From assembly GCF_902459655.1 (NCBI RefSeq), contig NZ_CABPSB010000002.1, positions 186,001 through 250,000 of the forward strand: 64,000 nt of DNA, given 5' to 3'. How positions within the stretch are numbered: the stretch's first letter is position 1; each line of letters begins with the position of its first letter. This document shows, piece by piece, positions 1 to 8,869 of the stretch. Position numbers and translations under genes: made by a program. This stretch comes from Pandoraea anhela. Lineage in GTDB: Bacteria > Pseudomonadota > Gammaproteobacteria > Burkholderiales > Burkholderiaceae. Under the pieces are notes generated by a model. It made no database searches, was not told where the DNA came from, and was given only the letters and a program-made list of their open reading frames with translations.

Positions 1-289
1 CGAACTGAACGGCTCGTACAACCTGTCGCCGTCGCTGCTGCTCGGCCTGGCGTACACGTACACGGACGCCAGCACGCGCAGCGCCACGCTCGCCGACCTC
101 AGCCCGAAGTATCACCAGGTCAACGCCGCCGTGGACTACCTGCTCTCGAAGCGTACCGACGTGTATCTGGTCGGCATCTACCAGAAGGCCGCGGGCGACG
201 CCACGGCCGCCTCGATCAGCGGTGCCGGCGGCCTGTCGAGCACGAAGACGCAAACGGCCGTGATCTCGGGCCTACGCCACAAGTTCTGA
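1..289 (+). CDS. Gram-negative porin, C-terminal fragment
   Basis: This is the last 95 or so codons of an outer-membrane beta-barrel porin whose start lies left of the window. The reading frame beginning at base 2 gives alternating hydrophobic/polar strands and ends in GLRHKF followed by TGA. That is the terminal-phenylalanine beta-signature used by the BAM complex and is typical of Burkholderiaceae general-diffusion (OmpC/Omp38-like) porins. The segment ALAYTY-like strand, YHQVNAAVDYLLSKRTDVYLVGIYQ-type hairpin pattern (residues about 39-62 of the fragment) matches the last strands of these trimeric porins. An intrinsic terminator follows about 55 bases later. Substrate selectivity cannot be judged from the fragment. 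Confidence 0.85.
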   Translation, partial: ELNGSYNLSPSLLLGLAYTYTDASTRSATLADLSPKYHQVNAAVDYLLSKRTDVYLVGIYQKAAGDATAASISGAGGLSSTKTQTAVISGLRHKF

Positions 290-630
290 TCCACCCGCTT
301 CGCGAGATGTTGTTGTAGTCGATTGAGTGCTCCAGTCACTTTGAGGGAGTTCCGAAGGGGACTCCCTTTTTTTGATGTCGAATGAAAGGGTTTCAGAATC
401 ATCAGGATGCCGATGAATCATCGCGGGGAGAAGGCGCGATTTGCGACGAATTCGGCCTTGCGTCTTGCTCGAATTTGCGTACACTCGATGCGGCAAAAAA
501 CACGGTTTTCTGACATCGACACCCGCCGGAGATTTGAAGCGAACGCCGGCGCTCTCCATCACCGACGGGCCACATGTGTACGACCTGCGCGACGCATGGC
601 CTGAGACGTCCTCTTAAAAGCGATACCGTC
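290..630. other. Intergenic region between porin and VOC gene
   Basis: About 340 bases without a convincing gene. It holds the porin terminator (344-373). The rest is AT-richer than the genes around it, as expected for the promoter region of the VOC gene. Short open frames here on both strands lack a ribosome site and any recognisable protein signature. I could not single out a promoter with confidence. Confidence 0.6.
344..373 (+). terminator. Intrinsic terminator of the porin gene
   Basis: A perfect 7-bp stem (AGGGAGT at 344-350 with ACTCCCT at 361-367) closes a 10-base loop and is followed directly by a run of seven T (367-373). It sits 55 bases after the porin stop codon and is a classical Rho-independent terminator for the plus strand. 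Confidence 0.85.
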
Positions 631-987
631 ATGAGCTATCGGGGCATCGACCGCCAGATCGACAACATCGAATTCAACGTCAGCGATATCGCGCGCAGCA
701 AAGCCTTCTACGGCAGCGTGTTCGGCTGGACATTTACCGACTACGGACCGGCCTATACGGAGTTCACCGACGGCCGGCTCACCGGCGGCTTCACGACGGG
801 CGAAGCTGTCCGGCCGGGAGGGCCTCTGGTGATTCTCTATGCGGACGACCTTGCCGACACCCGGCGGCGCGTCGAATCGGCAGGCGCGAAAATCAGCCGC
901 GAGGTCTTTTCGTTTCCGGGCGGACGCCGTTTTCATTTCGTCGACCCGGACGGTTACGAACTCGCCGTATGGTCTGCGGCGGAGTGA
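631..987 (+). CDS. VOC-superfamily (glyoxalase/bleomycin-resistance fold) protein
   Basis: A 118-residue single-domain protein of the vicinal-oxygen-chelate superfamily. The sequence opens with the typical beta-strand and helix (IEFNVSDIARSKAFYGSVFGW, residues about 12-32) and ends with the paired FHFVDPDGYELAVW strand, the usual close of a VOC domain. These proteins dimerise and bind a divalent metal or small ligand; members act as dioxygenases, isomerases, fosfomycin or bleomycin resistance proteins, or have no known reaction. The ATG at 631 was chosen because the domain begins at once; a start 57 bases upstream adds a basic, non-conserved leader. No good Shine-Dalgarno is visible. It is monocistronic between two terminators, so context gives no substrate. 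Confidence 0.75.
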   Translation: MSYRGIDRQIDNIEFNVSDIARSKAFYGSVFGWTFTDYGPAYTEFTDGRLTGGFTTGEAVRPGGPLVILYADDLADTRRRVESAGAKISREVFSFPGGRRFHFVDPDGYELAVWSAAE

Positions 988-1068
988 TCGCGACCGACTG
1001 ATGTCACGGGTAGTGGGAGTGGCATGGGTGGTACGCGCGATCGTGGTATTGCTGCGGCACGCCAAACA

Positions 1069-1107
1069 AAAAAAGGCTGGCACGCTTACCGCGTCGCCAG
1101 CCTTTTT
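1069..1107. terminator. Bidirectional terminator between VOC gene and glmS
   Basis: AAAAAGGCTGG (ending at 1080) pairs with CCAGCCTTTTT (1097-1107) around a 16-base loop. The A-run on one side and T-run on the other let it work for both the VOC gene (plus) and glmS (minus), which converge here. Confidence 0.85.
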
Positions 1108-1145
1108 GCATGGGCGTCAGTCGTCATGCCCCCATCGTCACTTCC

Positions 1146-2975
1146 TCACTCCACCGTCACCGACTTGGCGAGGTTACGCGGCTTGTCGACGTCCGTGCCG
1201 CGTGCGCAGGCCGTGTGATACGCGAGCAGTTGCAGCGGCACCACGTGCAGGATCGGCGACAACGGGCCATAGTGCTCCGGCATGCGAATCACGTGCAGCC
1301 CTTCTGCATTCGTGATCTGAGTGTCGGCATCGGCGAACACGTACAACTGACCGCCGCGCGCGCGCACCTCCTGCATGTTCGACTTCAGCTTCTCCACCAA
1401 CGCATCGCGCGGCGCCACCGTCACGACCGGCATCTGATCCGTCACCAACGCCAGCGGCCCATGCTTCAACTCGCCCGCCGGATAGGCTTCCGCATGGATG
1501 TACGAGATTTCCTTGAGCTTGAGCGCGCCTTCCAGAGCGATCGGGTAATGCAGGCCACGTCCCAGGAACAGCGCATTCTCGCGGCGGGCAAACTCCTCCG
1601 CCCAAGCGATGATCTGCGGCTCCAGCGCCAGCACACTGTTGAGCGCCGCCGGCAGATGACGCAATTGCGTCAGATACTCGGCCTCTTGCGCCGCCGGCAA
1701 ACGGCCACGCAGCTTCGCGATCGTCAGGGTCAGCAGGAAGAGCGCCGTGAGCTGCGTCGTGAAAGCCTTCGTCGACGCGACACCGATTTCCGTGCCCGCA
1801 CGCGTCAGGTAGTGCAGCGCCGTCTGACGCACCATCGCACTCGTGCCCACGTTGCAAATCGCCAGCGTGTTCGTCATGCCCAGCGATTGCGCGTGTTGGA
1901 GCGCAGCCATCGTGTCGGCGGTCTCGCCCGACTGCGAGATGGTGACCACCAAGGTCTTCGGATTCGGCACGCTGTCGCGATAACGGTATTCGCTCGCCAC
2001 TTCAACCTGCGTCGGAATCTGCGCGAGCGACTCCAGCCAGTACTTCGCCGTCATGCCGGAGTAGTAGCTCGTGCCGCACGCCAGAATCAGAATCGAGTCG
2101 ACGCCGCTGAGCATCGCCTCCGCCTGCGCACCGAACAGCGTCGGCGAAATGCCTTCCACGCCTTCCATCGTGTCGCCGATCGCGCGCGGCTGCTCGAAGA
2201 TTTCCTTCTGCATGTAGTGACGGTACGGTCCCAGCTCCACCGCGCCCGTATAGGCCTGCACCGTGCGCACTTCGCGCTCGACGACCGCGTCGTTGCGATC
2301 CACGATCTTCACGCCCGCAAGCGTGAGTTCGACAATGTCGCCCTCTTCCAGATAGATGAACTGATCGGTCGTGCCGGCGAGCGCCAGCGCGTCGGAGGCC
2401 AGGAAGTTCTCCCCCTCGCCCACACCGACCACCAGCGGCGACCCCGCGCGCGCGCCCACAATCCGGTGCGGCTCCTGCTTGCGGAAGACGGCAATCGCAT
2501 ACGCGCCATGCAAGCGACGCGTCGCCAGACGCACTGCGTCGAACAGATTGCCGGCCGCGCCATTCGACAGGATGTGATGAATCAGATGCGCGATGACTTC
2601 CGTGTCGGTCTGCGACACGAACTCGTAACCCAGACCGCGTAATTCGTCGCGCAGGCTCTCGTGATTCTCGATGATGCCGTTGTGCACCAGCGCCACGTCG
2701 TCGCGCGAAAAGATCGGGTGCGCGTTGTTCGTTACCGGCGCGCCATGCGTCGCCCAACGGGTATGCGCGATGCCCGTCTCGCCGGCCAGTTGCGTTTGTG
2801 CAAGCTGCTCGTCCAGATCGGCCACGCGCGACACGCTGCGCGCGCGTTGCGGCACACCGTCCTTCAAGACCGCCACGCCACACGAGTCGTAGCCGCGATA
2901 CTCCAGACGACGCAGACCTTCGACCAACACCGGTACCACATTACGTCGCGCCACCGCGCCAACAATGCCGCACAT
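1146..2975 (-). CDS. glmS: Glutamine--fructose-6-phosphate aminotransferase (isomerizing)
   Basis: Makes glucosamine-6-phosphate from fructose-6-phosphate and glutamine, the committed step towards UDP-GlcNAc for peptidoglycan and LPS. At 609 residues it is the same length as the E. coli enzyme. The protein begins MCGIVGAV, so after removal of Met the N-terminal Cys is the glutaminase nucleophile (class II amidotransferase, residues 2 to about 240). Two SIS sugar-isomerase domains follow; [16 protein letters not shown] marks the first and the C-terminal [11 protein letters not shown] tail is the conserved end. It lies 112 bases downstream of glmU on the same strand, so the two steps of the pathway are probably co-transcribed. 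No glmS ribozyme or GlmZ-type pairing site was recognised. Confidence 0.97.
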   Translation of the reverse strand: MCGIVGAVARRNVVPVLVEGLRRLEYRGYDSCGVAVLKDGVPQRARSVSRVADLDEQLAQTQLAGETGIAHTRWATHGAPVTNNAHPIFSRDDVALVHNGIIENHESLRDELRGLGYEFVSQTDTEVIAHLIHHILSNGAAGNLFDAVRLATRRLHGAYAIAVFRKQEPHRIVGARAGSPLVVGVGEGENFLASDALALAGTTDQFIYLEEGDIVELTLAGVKIVDRNDAVVEREVRTVQAYTGAVELGPYRHYMQKEIFEQPRAIGDTMEGVEGISPTLFGAQAEAMLSGVDSILILACGTSYYSGMTAKYWLESLAQIPTQVEVASEYRYRDSVPNPKTLVVTISQSGETADTMAALQHAQSLGMTNTLAICNVGTSAMVRQTALHYLTRAGTEIGVASTKAFTTQLTALFLLTLTIAKLRGRLPAAQEAEYLTQLRHLPAALNSVLALEPQIIAWAEEFARRENALFLGRGLHYPIALEGALKLKEISYIHAEAYPAGELKHGPLALVTDQMPVVTVAPRDALVEKLKSNMQEVRARGGQLYVFADADTQITNAEGLHVIRMPEHYGPLSPILHVVPLQLLAYHTACARGTDVDKPRNLAKSVTVE

Positions 2976-3087
2976 ACTCGCTTCCCTCAGTGCCAGATAT
3001 CCTGGCTCGATCCATCGGATGAGATCCGTTTCAAATCACCGGCACGCGCACGAACAATCGTCGTGTGCCGGCACATAAGCCCTGATT

Positions 3088-4449
3088 TTACTGCTTCTGC
3101 TTGCGCGGGCGGACATACCCCGCCTTCGCCTGCTGCGTCTTGCCGTTAAGCACGAGCGAATCCTCCGGCGTGTCCTTCCACACGGTCGTGCCCGCCGCAA
3201 TGGTCGTGCCGCGCCGCACTGTCACGGGCGCCACGAGTTGCGTGTCGGATCCGACGAAGACGTCGTCCTCGATCACCGTGCGATGCTTGTTCGCGCCATC
3301 GTAATTGCACGTGATCGTGCCCGCCCCGATGTTCACGCGCGCGCCGACGGTCGAGTCGCCGATGTACGCCAGATGGTTGGCTTTCGAGCCCTGTCCGAAC
3401 GACGCGTTCTTCACTTCGACGAAATTGCCGATGTGCACGTCGTCCGCGAGATCCGCTCCCGGACGCAACCGGGCGTACGGCCCGATATGCGCGTTCGCGC
3501 CGACGATCGCACCGTCGAGATAGCTGAACGCTTCGATATGCGTGCCGGCCCCGATCGTACTGTTGCGAATCACACAGTTCGCGCCGATACGCGCGCCGTC
3601 GCCAATCGTCACTTTGCCTTCGAAAACGCAGTTCACGTCGATCGACACATCGGTGCCGCATTCGATCTCACCACGAAGGTCGAAGCGTGCCGGATCGATC
3701 AGCGTGACGCCTGCCGCGAGCAGCGCGCTCGCCGCGTTACGCTGATAGTCACGTTCGAGTTCGGCGAGTTGCGCCTTGTCATTCACGCCATTTGGCTCCC
3801 ATGCGAACGCCGGTTGCTTGGTGACGACCGCCACGCCGTCCGCCACCGCGCACGCGATGACGTCCGTGAGGTAGTACTCGCCCTGCGCGTTCTGATTATT
3901 CAAACCGCCGAGCCAGCCCTTGAGGGCGCGCGTCGGCGCGACGAGAATACCGGTATTGATTTCACGAATGGCCAGTTCGGCCTCGTTCGCGTCTTTTTGC
4001 TCGACGATGCGCTGCACGTTGCCGGCCGCGTCGCGCACGATACGGCCATAGCCGGTCGGGTTGTCAAGATCGACGGTCAGCACCCCCAGCTTGTCGTTGC
4101 CCGCCGCGTCCAGCAGGCCCTGCAACGTCTGCGCGCGCGTGAGCGGCACGTCGCCGTAAAGCACGAGCGTGGGCACCTCGTCGTCGAGCAACGGCACCGC
4201 CTGCTGCACCGCGTGCCCCGTGCCCAACTGCTGCGCCTGCTCCGCAAAGAGCACGCCGTTGCCTGCCACGGCTTCGCGCGCGGCGTCACCCCCATGCCCG
4301 ACCACCACGACCAGTTTGCCGGGGGCGAGTTGGCGCGCCGTCGCAATCACGTGCGAGAGCAGCGGGCGGCCGGCCAGCGGCTGCAACACCTTGGGTAACT
4401 TCGAGCGCATGCGCTTACCCATGCCGGCGGCGAGAATCACAATATTCAT
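3088..4449 (-). CDS. glmU: Bifunctional N-acetylglucosamine-1-phosphate uridyltransferase / glucosamine-1-phosphate acetyltransferase
   Basis: Catalyses the last two steps to UDP-GlcNAc: acetylation of glucosamine-1-phosphate and uridylation with UTP. The 453-residue length fits the family. The N-terminal pyrophosphorylase domain starts with the nucleotide-binding loop [17 protein letters not shown] (residues about 6-22). The C-terminal half is a left-handed beta-helix made of hexapeptide repeats (from about residue 250: [25 protein letters not shown] and so on) with the acetyl-CoA site. It precedes glmS in the same orientation. Its 5-prime region contains the decamer tandem repeat described separately. 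Confidence 0.97.
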   Translation of the reverse strand: MNIVILAAGMGKRMRSKLPKVLQPLAGRPLLSHVIATARQLAPGKLVVVVGHGGDAAREAVAGNGVLFAEQAQQLGTGHAVQQAVPLLDDEVPTLVLYGDVPLTRAQTLQGLLDAAGNDKLGVLTVDLDNPTGYGRIVRDAAGNVQRIVEQKDANEAELAIREINTGILVAPTRALKGWLGGLNNQNAQGEYYLTDVIACAVADGVAVVTKQPAFAWEPNGVNDKAQLAELERDYQRNAASALLAAGVTLIDPARFDLRGEIECGTDVSIDVNCVFEGKVTIGDGARIGANCVIRNSTIGAGTHIEAFSYLDGAIVGANAHIGPYARLRPGADLADDVHIGNFVEVKNASFGQGSKANHLAYIGDSTVGARVNIGAGTITCNYDGANKHRTVIEDDVFVGSDTQLVAPVTVRRGTTIAAGTTVWKDTPEDSLVLNGKTQQAKAGYVRPRKQKQ

Positions 4450-4480
4450 GGCGTCGTGACGATTCGAAAGTGGGAGGCTT

Positions 4481-4540
4481 ATCAGGCTTGGTCAGGCTAA
4501 GTCAGACTAAATCAGACTTGGTGAGGCTGAAACAGGCTTG
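4481..4540. repeat. Six-copy 10-bp tandem repeat upstream of glmU
   Basis: Six consecutive 10-base units: ATCAGGCTTG, GTCAGGCTAA, GTCAGACTAA, ATCAGACTTG, GTGAGGCTGA, AACAGGCTTG. They share the core TCAGRCTNN with no spacer, and a degraded unit (GGGAGGCTT) precedes them. The array lies between ttcA and glmU, 31 bases upstream of the glmU start codon, so it is in the glmU leader or promoter region. Ten-base periodicity matches the DNA helical repeat. Confidence 0.85.
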
Positions 4541-4552
4541 GGTCAGGGTCTG

Positions 4553-4583
4553 GCGCCCCCGTCCGCTGCCGGTGCGGGGGCGC
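4553..4583. terminator. Strong GC hairpin after ttcA
   Basis: A perfect 9-bp stem (GCGCCCCCG at 4553-4561 with CGGGGGCGC at 4575-4583) around 13 bases, 22 bases past the ttcA stop. There is no T-run on the transcribed strand, so it may act as a mRNA-stabilising or Rho-assisted 3-prime hairpin rather than a classical terminator. Confidence 0.5.
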
Positions 4584-4604
4584 GTGAGAAACATCGGCTC
4601 GCGA

Positions 4605-5570
4605 TCAGTCGTCGAATTGCGTAATGCGAATGATGCCCGCATCGTCCTCGTCGCCGCACGGCGCTTCGTCGAAGGCGATATCGCCGAGCGGATCGGGTTG
4701 TCCCGTCGCACGCAGATGCTTGAAGTCGTGCAGGTTCGTGTCCATCAGATGCGACGGCACCACGTTCGACAGCGCACTGAAAATCGACTTGATACGCCCT
4801 GGATGCTGCTTCTCCCACAGGCGAATAAGCGACTTCATCTCCGCACGCTTCAGGTTCGGCTGGCTGCCGCACAGCGTGCACGGAATGATCGGGAACTGCT
4901 TGTACTCGGCGTAACGCTCCAGATCCGGCTCGCGAACATAGGCGAGCGGGCGAATCACCACGTTCTTGCCATCGTCCGATTGCAGTTTCGGCGGCATGCC
5001 TTTGAGCTTGCCCCCGTAGAAAATGTTCAGGAACAGCGTCTCGATGATGTCGTCGCGATGATGCCCCAGCGCGATCTTGGTCGCACCCAACTCGCCCGCA
5101 ACGCGGTAAAGAATGCCGCGACGCAGGCGCGAGCACAGCGAGCACGTGGTCTTGCCTTCAGGCACCACTCGCTTGACGATGGAATACGTGTCCTGATTCT
5201 CGATGTGGAAATCCACGCCGATGGAACGGAAGTAGTCCGGCAGCACATGCTCCGGGAACCCCGGCTGCTTCTGGTCGAGGTTGACGGCGACGATCGAGAA
5301 GTCGATCGGGGCGCGCTCGCGCAGCTTGAGCAGAATATCGAGCATGGCGTAGCTGTCCTTGCCGCCGGACATGCACACCATCACGCGATCGCCCTGCTCG
5401 ATCATGTTGTAGTCGCCGATGGCCTGCCCCGTCAGACGGAACAGACGCTTCTCGAGCTTGTTGTTCTCGAACGCGAGCTTCTGCGCTTTCTTGACGCTAT
5501 CGGCAGCAGCGGTGGGGGTGGCGGCCAGCGGCGCGCCGGTCTCGGGCATGACGGCACTCATGTCAGGCAT
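4605..5570 (-). CDS. ttcA: tRNA 2-thiocytidine(32) synthetase
   Basis: Inserts sulfur at C2 of cytidine 32 in the anticodon loop of certain tRNAs, in an ATP-dependent reaction that needs an iron-sulfur cluster. The 321-residue protein has the PP-loop SGGKDS (residues 68-73) and the two CxxC motifs, CSLC (143-146) and CTLC (231-234), that define the TtcA family and supply cluster ligands. The LGHHRDD block at about 169-174 is also conserved. Its start overlaps the folB stop by a few bases, so translation is probably coupled to folB in a folM-folB-ttcA operon. Confidence 0.95.
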   Translation of the reverse strand: MPDMSAVMPETGAPLAATPTAAADSVKKAQKLAFENNKLEKRLFRLTGQAIGDYNMIEQGDRVMVCMSGGKDSYAMLDILLKLRERAPIDFSIVAVNLDQKQPGFPEHVLPDYFRSIGVDFHIENQDTYSIVKRVVPEGKTTCSLCSRLRRGILYRVAGELGATKIALGHHRDDIIETLFLNIFYGGKLKGMPPKLQSDDGKNVVIRPLAYVREPDLERYAEYKQFPIIPCTLCGSQPNLKRAEMKSLIRLWEKQHPGRIKSIFSALSNVVPSHLMDTNLHDFKHLRATGQPDPLGDIAFDEAPCGDEDDAGIIRITQFDD

Positions 5571-5958
5571 CCTTCATCTGAAACACTTCGATGCCCACCG
5601 AGTGGCAATCGGGGTAGACGTCCGGCTTCTCGGTCGACACGCCCACGGCACGCACGCGCGGATGCGCCAGCAGCGCACGCGCGACGTCGTCGCAAAGCGT
5701 TTCCTGCAGGTGAATATGGCCCTGCCCCACTCGCTTGGCGATGGTCTCGCGCATGAAGTCGTAGTCGACGACTTCGTCGAGCTTGTCTTCCGTGGGCGTG
5801 CTGTCCGCCAGCGGAACGAACAGCTGAACGTTGATCAGCACGCGCTGCTCGCCACGCTTCTCGTGATCGTGCACGCCGATATTGATGAACACCTCATAGT
5901 CGCGCAGGAACATGCGACGGCAGTCCATCAGGCGAGGGTGGGAAAGAGCGCTATGCAT
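5563..5958 (-). CDS. folB: Dihydroneopterin aldolase
   Basis: Cleaves 7,8-dihydroneopterin to 6-hydroxymethyl-7,8-dihydropterin and glycolaldehyde in folate synthesis. The 131-residue length is a little above the usual 118-125. The FolB signatures [13 protein letters not shown] (around residue 29-41) and the C-terminal [16 protein letters not shown] strand with the conserved lysine are present. I chose the ATG at 5958; an in-frame TTG at 5979 would add seven residues and almost touch the upstream stop. It lies 21 bases after the FolM-like gene and overlaps ttcA by 8 bases, so the three probably form one transcript. Confidence 0.93.
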   Translation of the reverse strand: MHSALSHPRLMDCRRMFLRDYEVFINIGVHDHEKRGEQRVLINVQLFVPLADSTPTEDKLDEVVDYDFMRETIAKRVGQGHIHLQETLCDDVARALLAHPRVRAVGVSTEKPDVYPDCHSVGIEVFQMKDA

Positions 5959-5979
5959 TTTGAAGACTCGTAATGACAA

Positions 5980-6819
5980 TCAACGAGACCGGTCGGCATC
6001 GGCCGGCTCGGTCAGAAATTTCACGTCCCGCGACGAACTCGCGAGATGTTGCCCGCCATCGACATACAGCACCGTGCCGGTGACGGCGGAGGCATCGGCC
6101 AGATAAGCGACGGCCTGGGCAATATCCGCCGGCGTGGACGACGCCCCCAGCGGCGTGGCGGCATGGGCAGCGGCGAATCCGGCCGGCGTCTGATCGACCG
6201 ACAGGAGTGTCACGCCGGGCGCCACACCGACCACGCGCAGACGCGGCGCGAACGCCTGCGCCAGCAGGGTCGTCGCCACGTCGAGCGCGGCTTTAGACAG
6301 CGTGTAGGACAAATAATCGGGGTTCGGATTCGCCAGCTTCTGATCCAGCAGGTTGACGATGACACCGCGTCCCGCCTCGCCAAGCGCCTTGTGCATCTCG
6401 CGCGCGAGCACGAGCGGCGCGCCCGCGTTCACCCGCATGTGACGCTCCAGCGCCCGATACCCGAAATCGTCGGCGCTATCGTATTCGAAGCGCGAGGCAT
6501 TATTGACGAGGCAGCGCGGCACGCCCAGCGTCTCGGCGCAACGCGCGATCAGCCCGGCCGTGGCGGCTTCGTCGGCCAGCGACGCCCGCAATGACACCGC
6601 CCGGCGCCCCATGGCTTCGATCGCGGCGACGGTTTCGATCGCTTCGTCGTGCGAGCGTTCGTAATGCACCGCGACGTCCCATCCCGTGGCCGCCAGCTTC
6701 AACGCGATGGCCCGGCCGATGCGACGCGCGCCACCGGTCACGAGCGCTACACGCGGCACGTCGGGCGTGCTGGCAGTATCGCTGGCGGTGGCGGGGCGTG
6801 GCGTCGATGCAACGGTCAT
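5980..6819 (-). CDS. FolM/PTR1-type short-chain dehydrogenase (putative dihydromonapterin/pteridine reductase)
   Basis: A 279-residue SDR enzyme. The cofactor loop reads TGGARRIG (residues 28-35): arginine replaces the usual central glycine of TGxxxGxG. This TGxxxRxG form is characteristic of the pteridine reductases PTR1 and FolM, which reduce dihydromonapterin or dihydrobiopterin with NADPH. The catalytic pair is YTLSK (Tyr172, Lys176). The position directly upstream of folB supports a pterin substrate. The open frame extends 55 codons upstream, but the ATG at 6819 is preferred because the extension is Arg/Ser/Cys-rich and unlike the family. Its exact physiological reaction is inference from motif and neighbourhood. 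Confidence 0.82.
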   Translation of the reverse strand: MTVASTPRPATASDTASTPDVPRVALVTGGARRIGRAIALKLAATGWDVAVHYERSHDEAIETVAAIEAMGRRAVSLRASLADEAATAGLIARCAETLGVPRCLVNNASRFEYDSADDFGYRALERHMRVNAGAPLVLAREMHKALGEAGRGVIVNLLDQKLANPNPDYLSYTLSKAALDVATTLLAQAFAPRLRVVGVAPGVTLLSVDQTPAGFAAAHAATPLGASSTPADIAQAVAYLADASAVTGTVLYVDGGQHLASSSRDVKFLTEPADADRSR

Positions 6820-7087
6820 GCGGCGATTTCCTGTCGAATTCCTGTCCGTGAACAGGGGGATGGACGAACTTCGGGCGGCGCAGCACAACACCTGCGGCGA
6901 GATACGACAGCCGGCGAAGCCGACACGCGTCTCCAAGCGAAACGCGAGTGTTGCGCAAACTGACGGGAATCCCGCAAAAACCACCGAAAACTAGCAAAAA
7001 TCGGCGCAAAAGCAGCCGATTTCACCCGCAGACGCGCCTCATTCAACCATAGCAGCCAGTCTGCACCGTCTCCGTTACAATGCCCGC

Positions 7088-8302
7088 ATGAATCAGGCCG
7101 CACCGAAACCCCATAGTTTACCCGTTCCGCAGACGGACGCACTCGAACACTCGCGCCGCCTCACGGCATACCTGGCCGACGCCATCGCGGCGAACGGCGG
7201 CTGGCTGCCGTTCGATCGCTTCATGGAACTCGCGCTGTACGCGCCCGGCCTCGGATATTACGCCGCCGGCGCGGCCAAATTCGGACGCCTCGCCGCCGAC
7301 GGCAGCGACTTCGTCACCGCCCCCGAACTCACGCCGTTCTTCGCCCGCACGCTGGCCCGTCAACTCGGCGAAATCTTCGAACAGACGGGCGACGCACAGG
7401 TGCTGGAGTTCGGCGCCGGCTCGGGACGTCTCGCCGCAGACCTGCTGCTCGCTCTCGAAGCCGAAGGCACGCCGTGCGCACAGTACTCGATCATGGAACT
7501 CTCCGGCGAGTTGCGCGCGCGCCAGCGCGAGACCATCGCAAAGACGGCGCCGCATCTGCTTGACCGGGTGACGTGGCTCGACCGGTTGCCCGACGCCTTT
7601 CAGGGTGTGATGCTCGGCAACGAAGTGCTCGACGCCATGCCCGTGCGCCTGTGGGCGCGTCGTCCCGACGCAAGCGGCCGCCCGGTATGGTTCGAGCGCG
7701 GTGTCGTGCTCGCGCAGGACGGCTTCGCCTGGGACGAACGTCTTCACACCGGCGCGCTGCCCGAAACCCTCGAAAGCCTGACGGATCTGCCGCCGACACA
7801 GGAATATCTGACGGAGACGCACGAAGCCGCCGCAGCCTTCGTGCGCAGTGTGGCGCCGCTGCTCGCCCGCGGCGTGCTGCTCCTGATCGACTACGGTTTC
7901 CCGGCACGCGAGTATTACCATCCGCAACGCGCGGGCGGCACGCTGATGTGCCACTACCGTCATCACGCCCACGACGACCCGTTCTACTATCCGGGTTTGC
8001 AGGACATTACGGCGCACGTGGAATTTTCGGGAATCGCCGACGCGGGCGTCGAAGCCGGTCTCGATCTGCTGGGTTTCACGTCGCAGGCGCGCTTCCTCAT
8101 GAATGCAGGCATCGTCGATCTCATGAGCGCACTCGATCCGACCGATCCGAAGACATTCCTGCCGGCGGCAGCCGCCGCACAGAAGCTGTTGTCCGAAGCC
8201 GAGATGGGCGAGTTGTTCAAGGTCGTCGCCTTCGGACGCGGCATGGACGAATGGGCCGGGCTGATCGGCTTCGCCACGGGCGACCGCAGCCACGCGCTCT
8301 GA
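7088..8302 (+). CDS. MidA/NDUFAF7-family class I SAM-dependent methyltransferase
   Basis: A 404-residue member of the Methyltransf_28 family. The start GWLPFDRFMELALYAPGLGYY (about 38-58) and the SAM-binding loop EFGAGSGRLA (107-116) are diagnostic. The mitochondrial relative NDUFAF7 methylates an arginine of complex I subunit NDUFS2 and is needed for complex I assembly. The bacterial proteins are widespread but their target is generally unproven. It is transcribed divergently from folM. A TACAAT hexamer ends only 6 bases before the ATG and there is no Shine-Dalgarno, so translation may be leaderless, or the real start lies further in. The DUF2905 gene follows 57 bases downstream. Confidence 0.85.
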   Translation: MNQAAPKPHSLPVPQTDALEHSRRLTAYLADAIAANGGWLPFDRFMELALYAPGLGYYAAGAAKFGRLAADGSDFVTAPELTPFFARTLARQLGEIFEQTGDAQVLEFGAGSGRLAADLLLALEAEGTPCAQYSIMELSGELRARQRETIAKTAPHLLDRVTWLDRLPDAFQGVMLGNEVLDAMPVRLWARRPDASGRPVWFERGVVLAQDGFAWDERLHTGALPETLESLTDLPPTQEYLTETHEAAAAFVRSVAPLLARGVLLLIDYGFPAREYYHPQRAGGTLMCHYRHHAHDDPFYYPGLQDITAHVEFSGIADAGVEAGLDLLGFTSQARFLMNAGIVDLMSALDPTDPKTFLPAAAAAQKLLSEAEMGELFKVVAFGRGMDEWAGLIGFATGDRSHAL

Positions 8303-8359
8303 CCTCGCCCGATCGACGGCTCATCGCCCCCAACCCAACGCCACCGAGAGGCCACGCCG

Positions 8360-8554
8360 ATGTTTCGCTGGATGTTCACCATCTTCTTCGCGATCTGCGT
8401 TCTCTCGGCGGCTGCGCCGTGGCTCACCAAGCTCGGCATCGGCCGTCTGCCCGGTGACGTCCGTGTGCGCTGGCGCGGCAAGGAGATGGTCTTCCCGTTC
8501 GCTTCGACCATCCTGCTCTCGCTCATCTTCAATCTGCTGATTCGTTTGTTGTAG
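8360..8554 (+). CDS. DUF2905 family small membrane protein
   Basis: A 64-residue protein that I recognise as DUF2905: an N-terminal membrane helix (residues about 3-22), a central basic turn with GRLPGDVRVRWRGKEMVFPF (about 28-47), and a second C-terminal helix ending in LLIRLL. Members are short inner-membrane proteins common in proteobacteria and their function is unknown. It follows the MidA-like methyltransferase in the same direction, a pairing that may be operonic. The length matches the family, so I see no truncation. Confidence 0.85.
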   Translation: MFRWMFTIFFAICVLSAAAPWLTKLGIGRLPGDVRVRWRGKEMVFPFASTILLSLIFNLLIRLL

Positions 8555-8869
8555 TTCACGCGACGCCGCGCGGGGCAGCGCAACACCTGTTGCAACCTTC
8601 ACCGCGTCCGGCCGTCACCGGCCGTCACCGGCCATCAGCGGGGTTGCCGGGGATTGCCGTCATCCGCGCCTTCCCATGCGTCACACGGCGCAACAATTGC
8701 CGCGTCCCCTCCCCCGCCTTTGGCCCTGCGGCATTCAGGCCCGCGCTCCCCTGCCCGTCACCCCCCGGATTCACAGGGTTAACTACGATTTGATCATTTG
8801 TTGCAAAAAAAAATATGAAACAAATGATTCAACAACGAATCACGGGACCGACCTTTTCAGGAGCAGGAC
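8555..8869. other. Intergenic region upstream of the GltI-like gene
   Basis: About 315 bases without a gene. It contains three tandem 10-base units (GCCGTCACCG twice, then GCCATCAGCG; 8611-8640), a C-rich stretch around 8700-8770, and an AT-rich promoter/operator segment from about 8781 described separately. Confidence 0.6.
8790..8828 (+). promoter_or_regulatory. Candidate promoter overlapped by a 10-bp inverted repeat
   Basis: TTGATC (8790-8795) and TATGAA (8814-8819) are separated by 18 bases and could be the -35 and -10 elements. A perfect inverted repeat, ATCATTTGTT (8793-8802) and AACAAATGAT (8819-8828), overlaps the -35 and abuts the -10. This is the geometry expected of a repressor operator. 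The GltI-like gene starts 41 bases downstream behind an AGGAG-like ribosome site. Confidence 0.5.

Noticed and set aside
1110-2642. 510-codon open frame on the plus strand
   Set aside because: It lies antisense to glmS, is full of Arg, His and Gln as GC-rich shadow frames are, and has no recognisable domain.
4481-4540. CRISPR array
   Set aside because: The units are 10 bases with no spacers and no cas genes are near; it is a simple tandem repeat.
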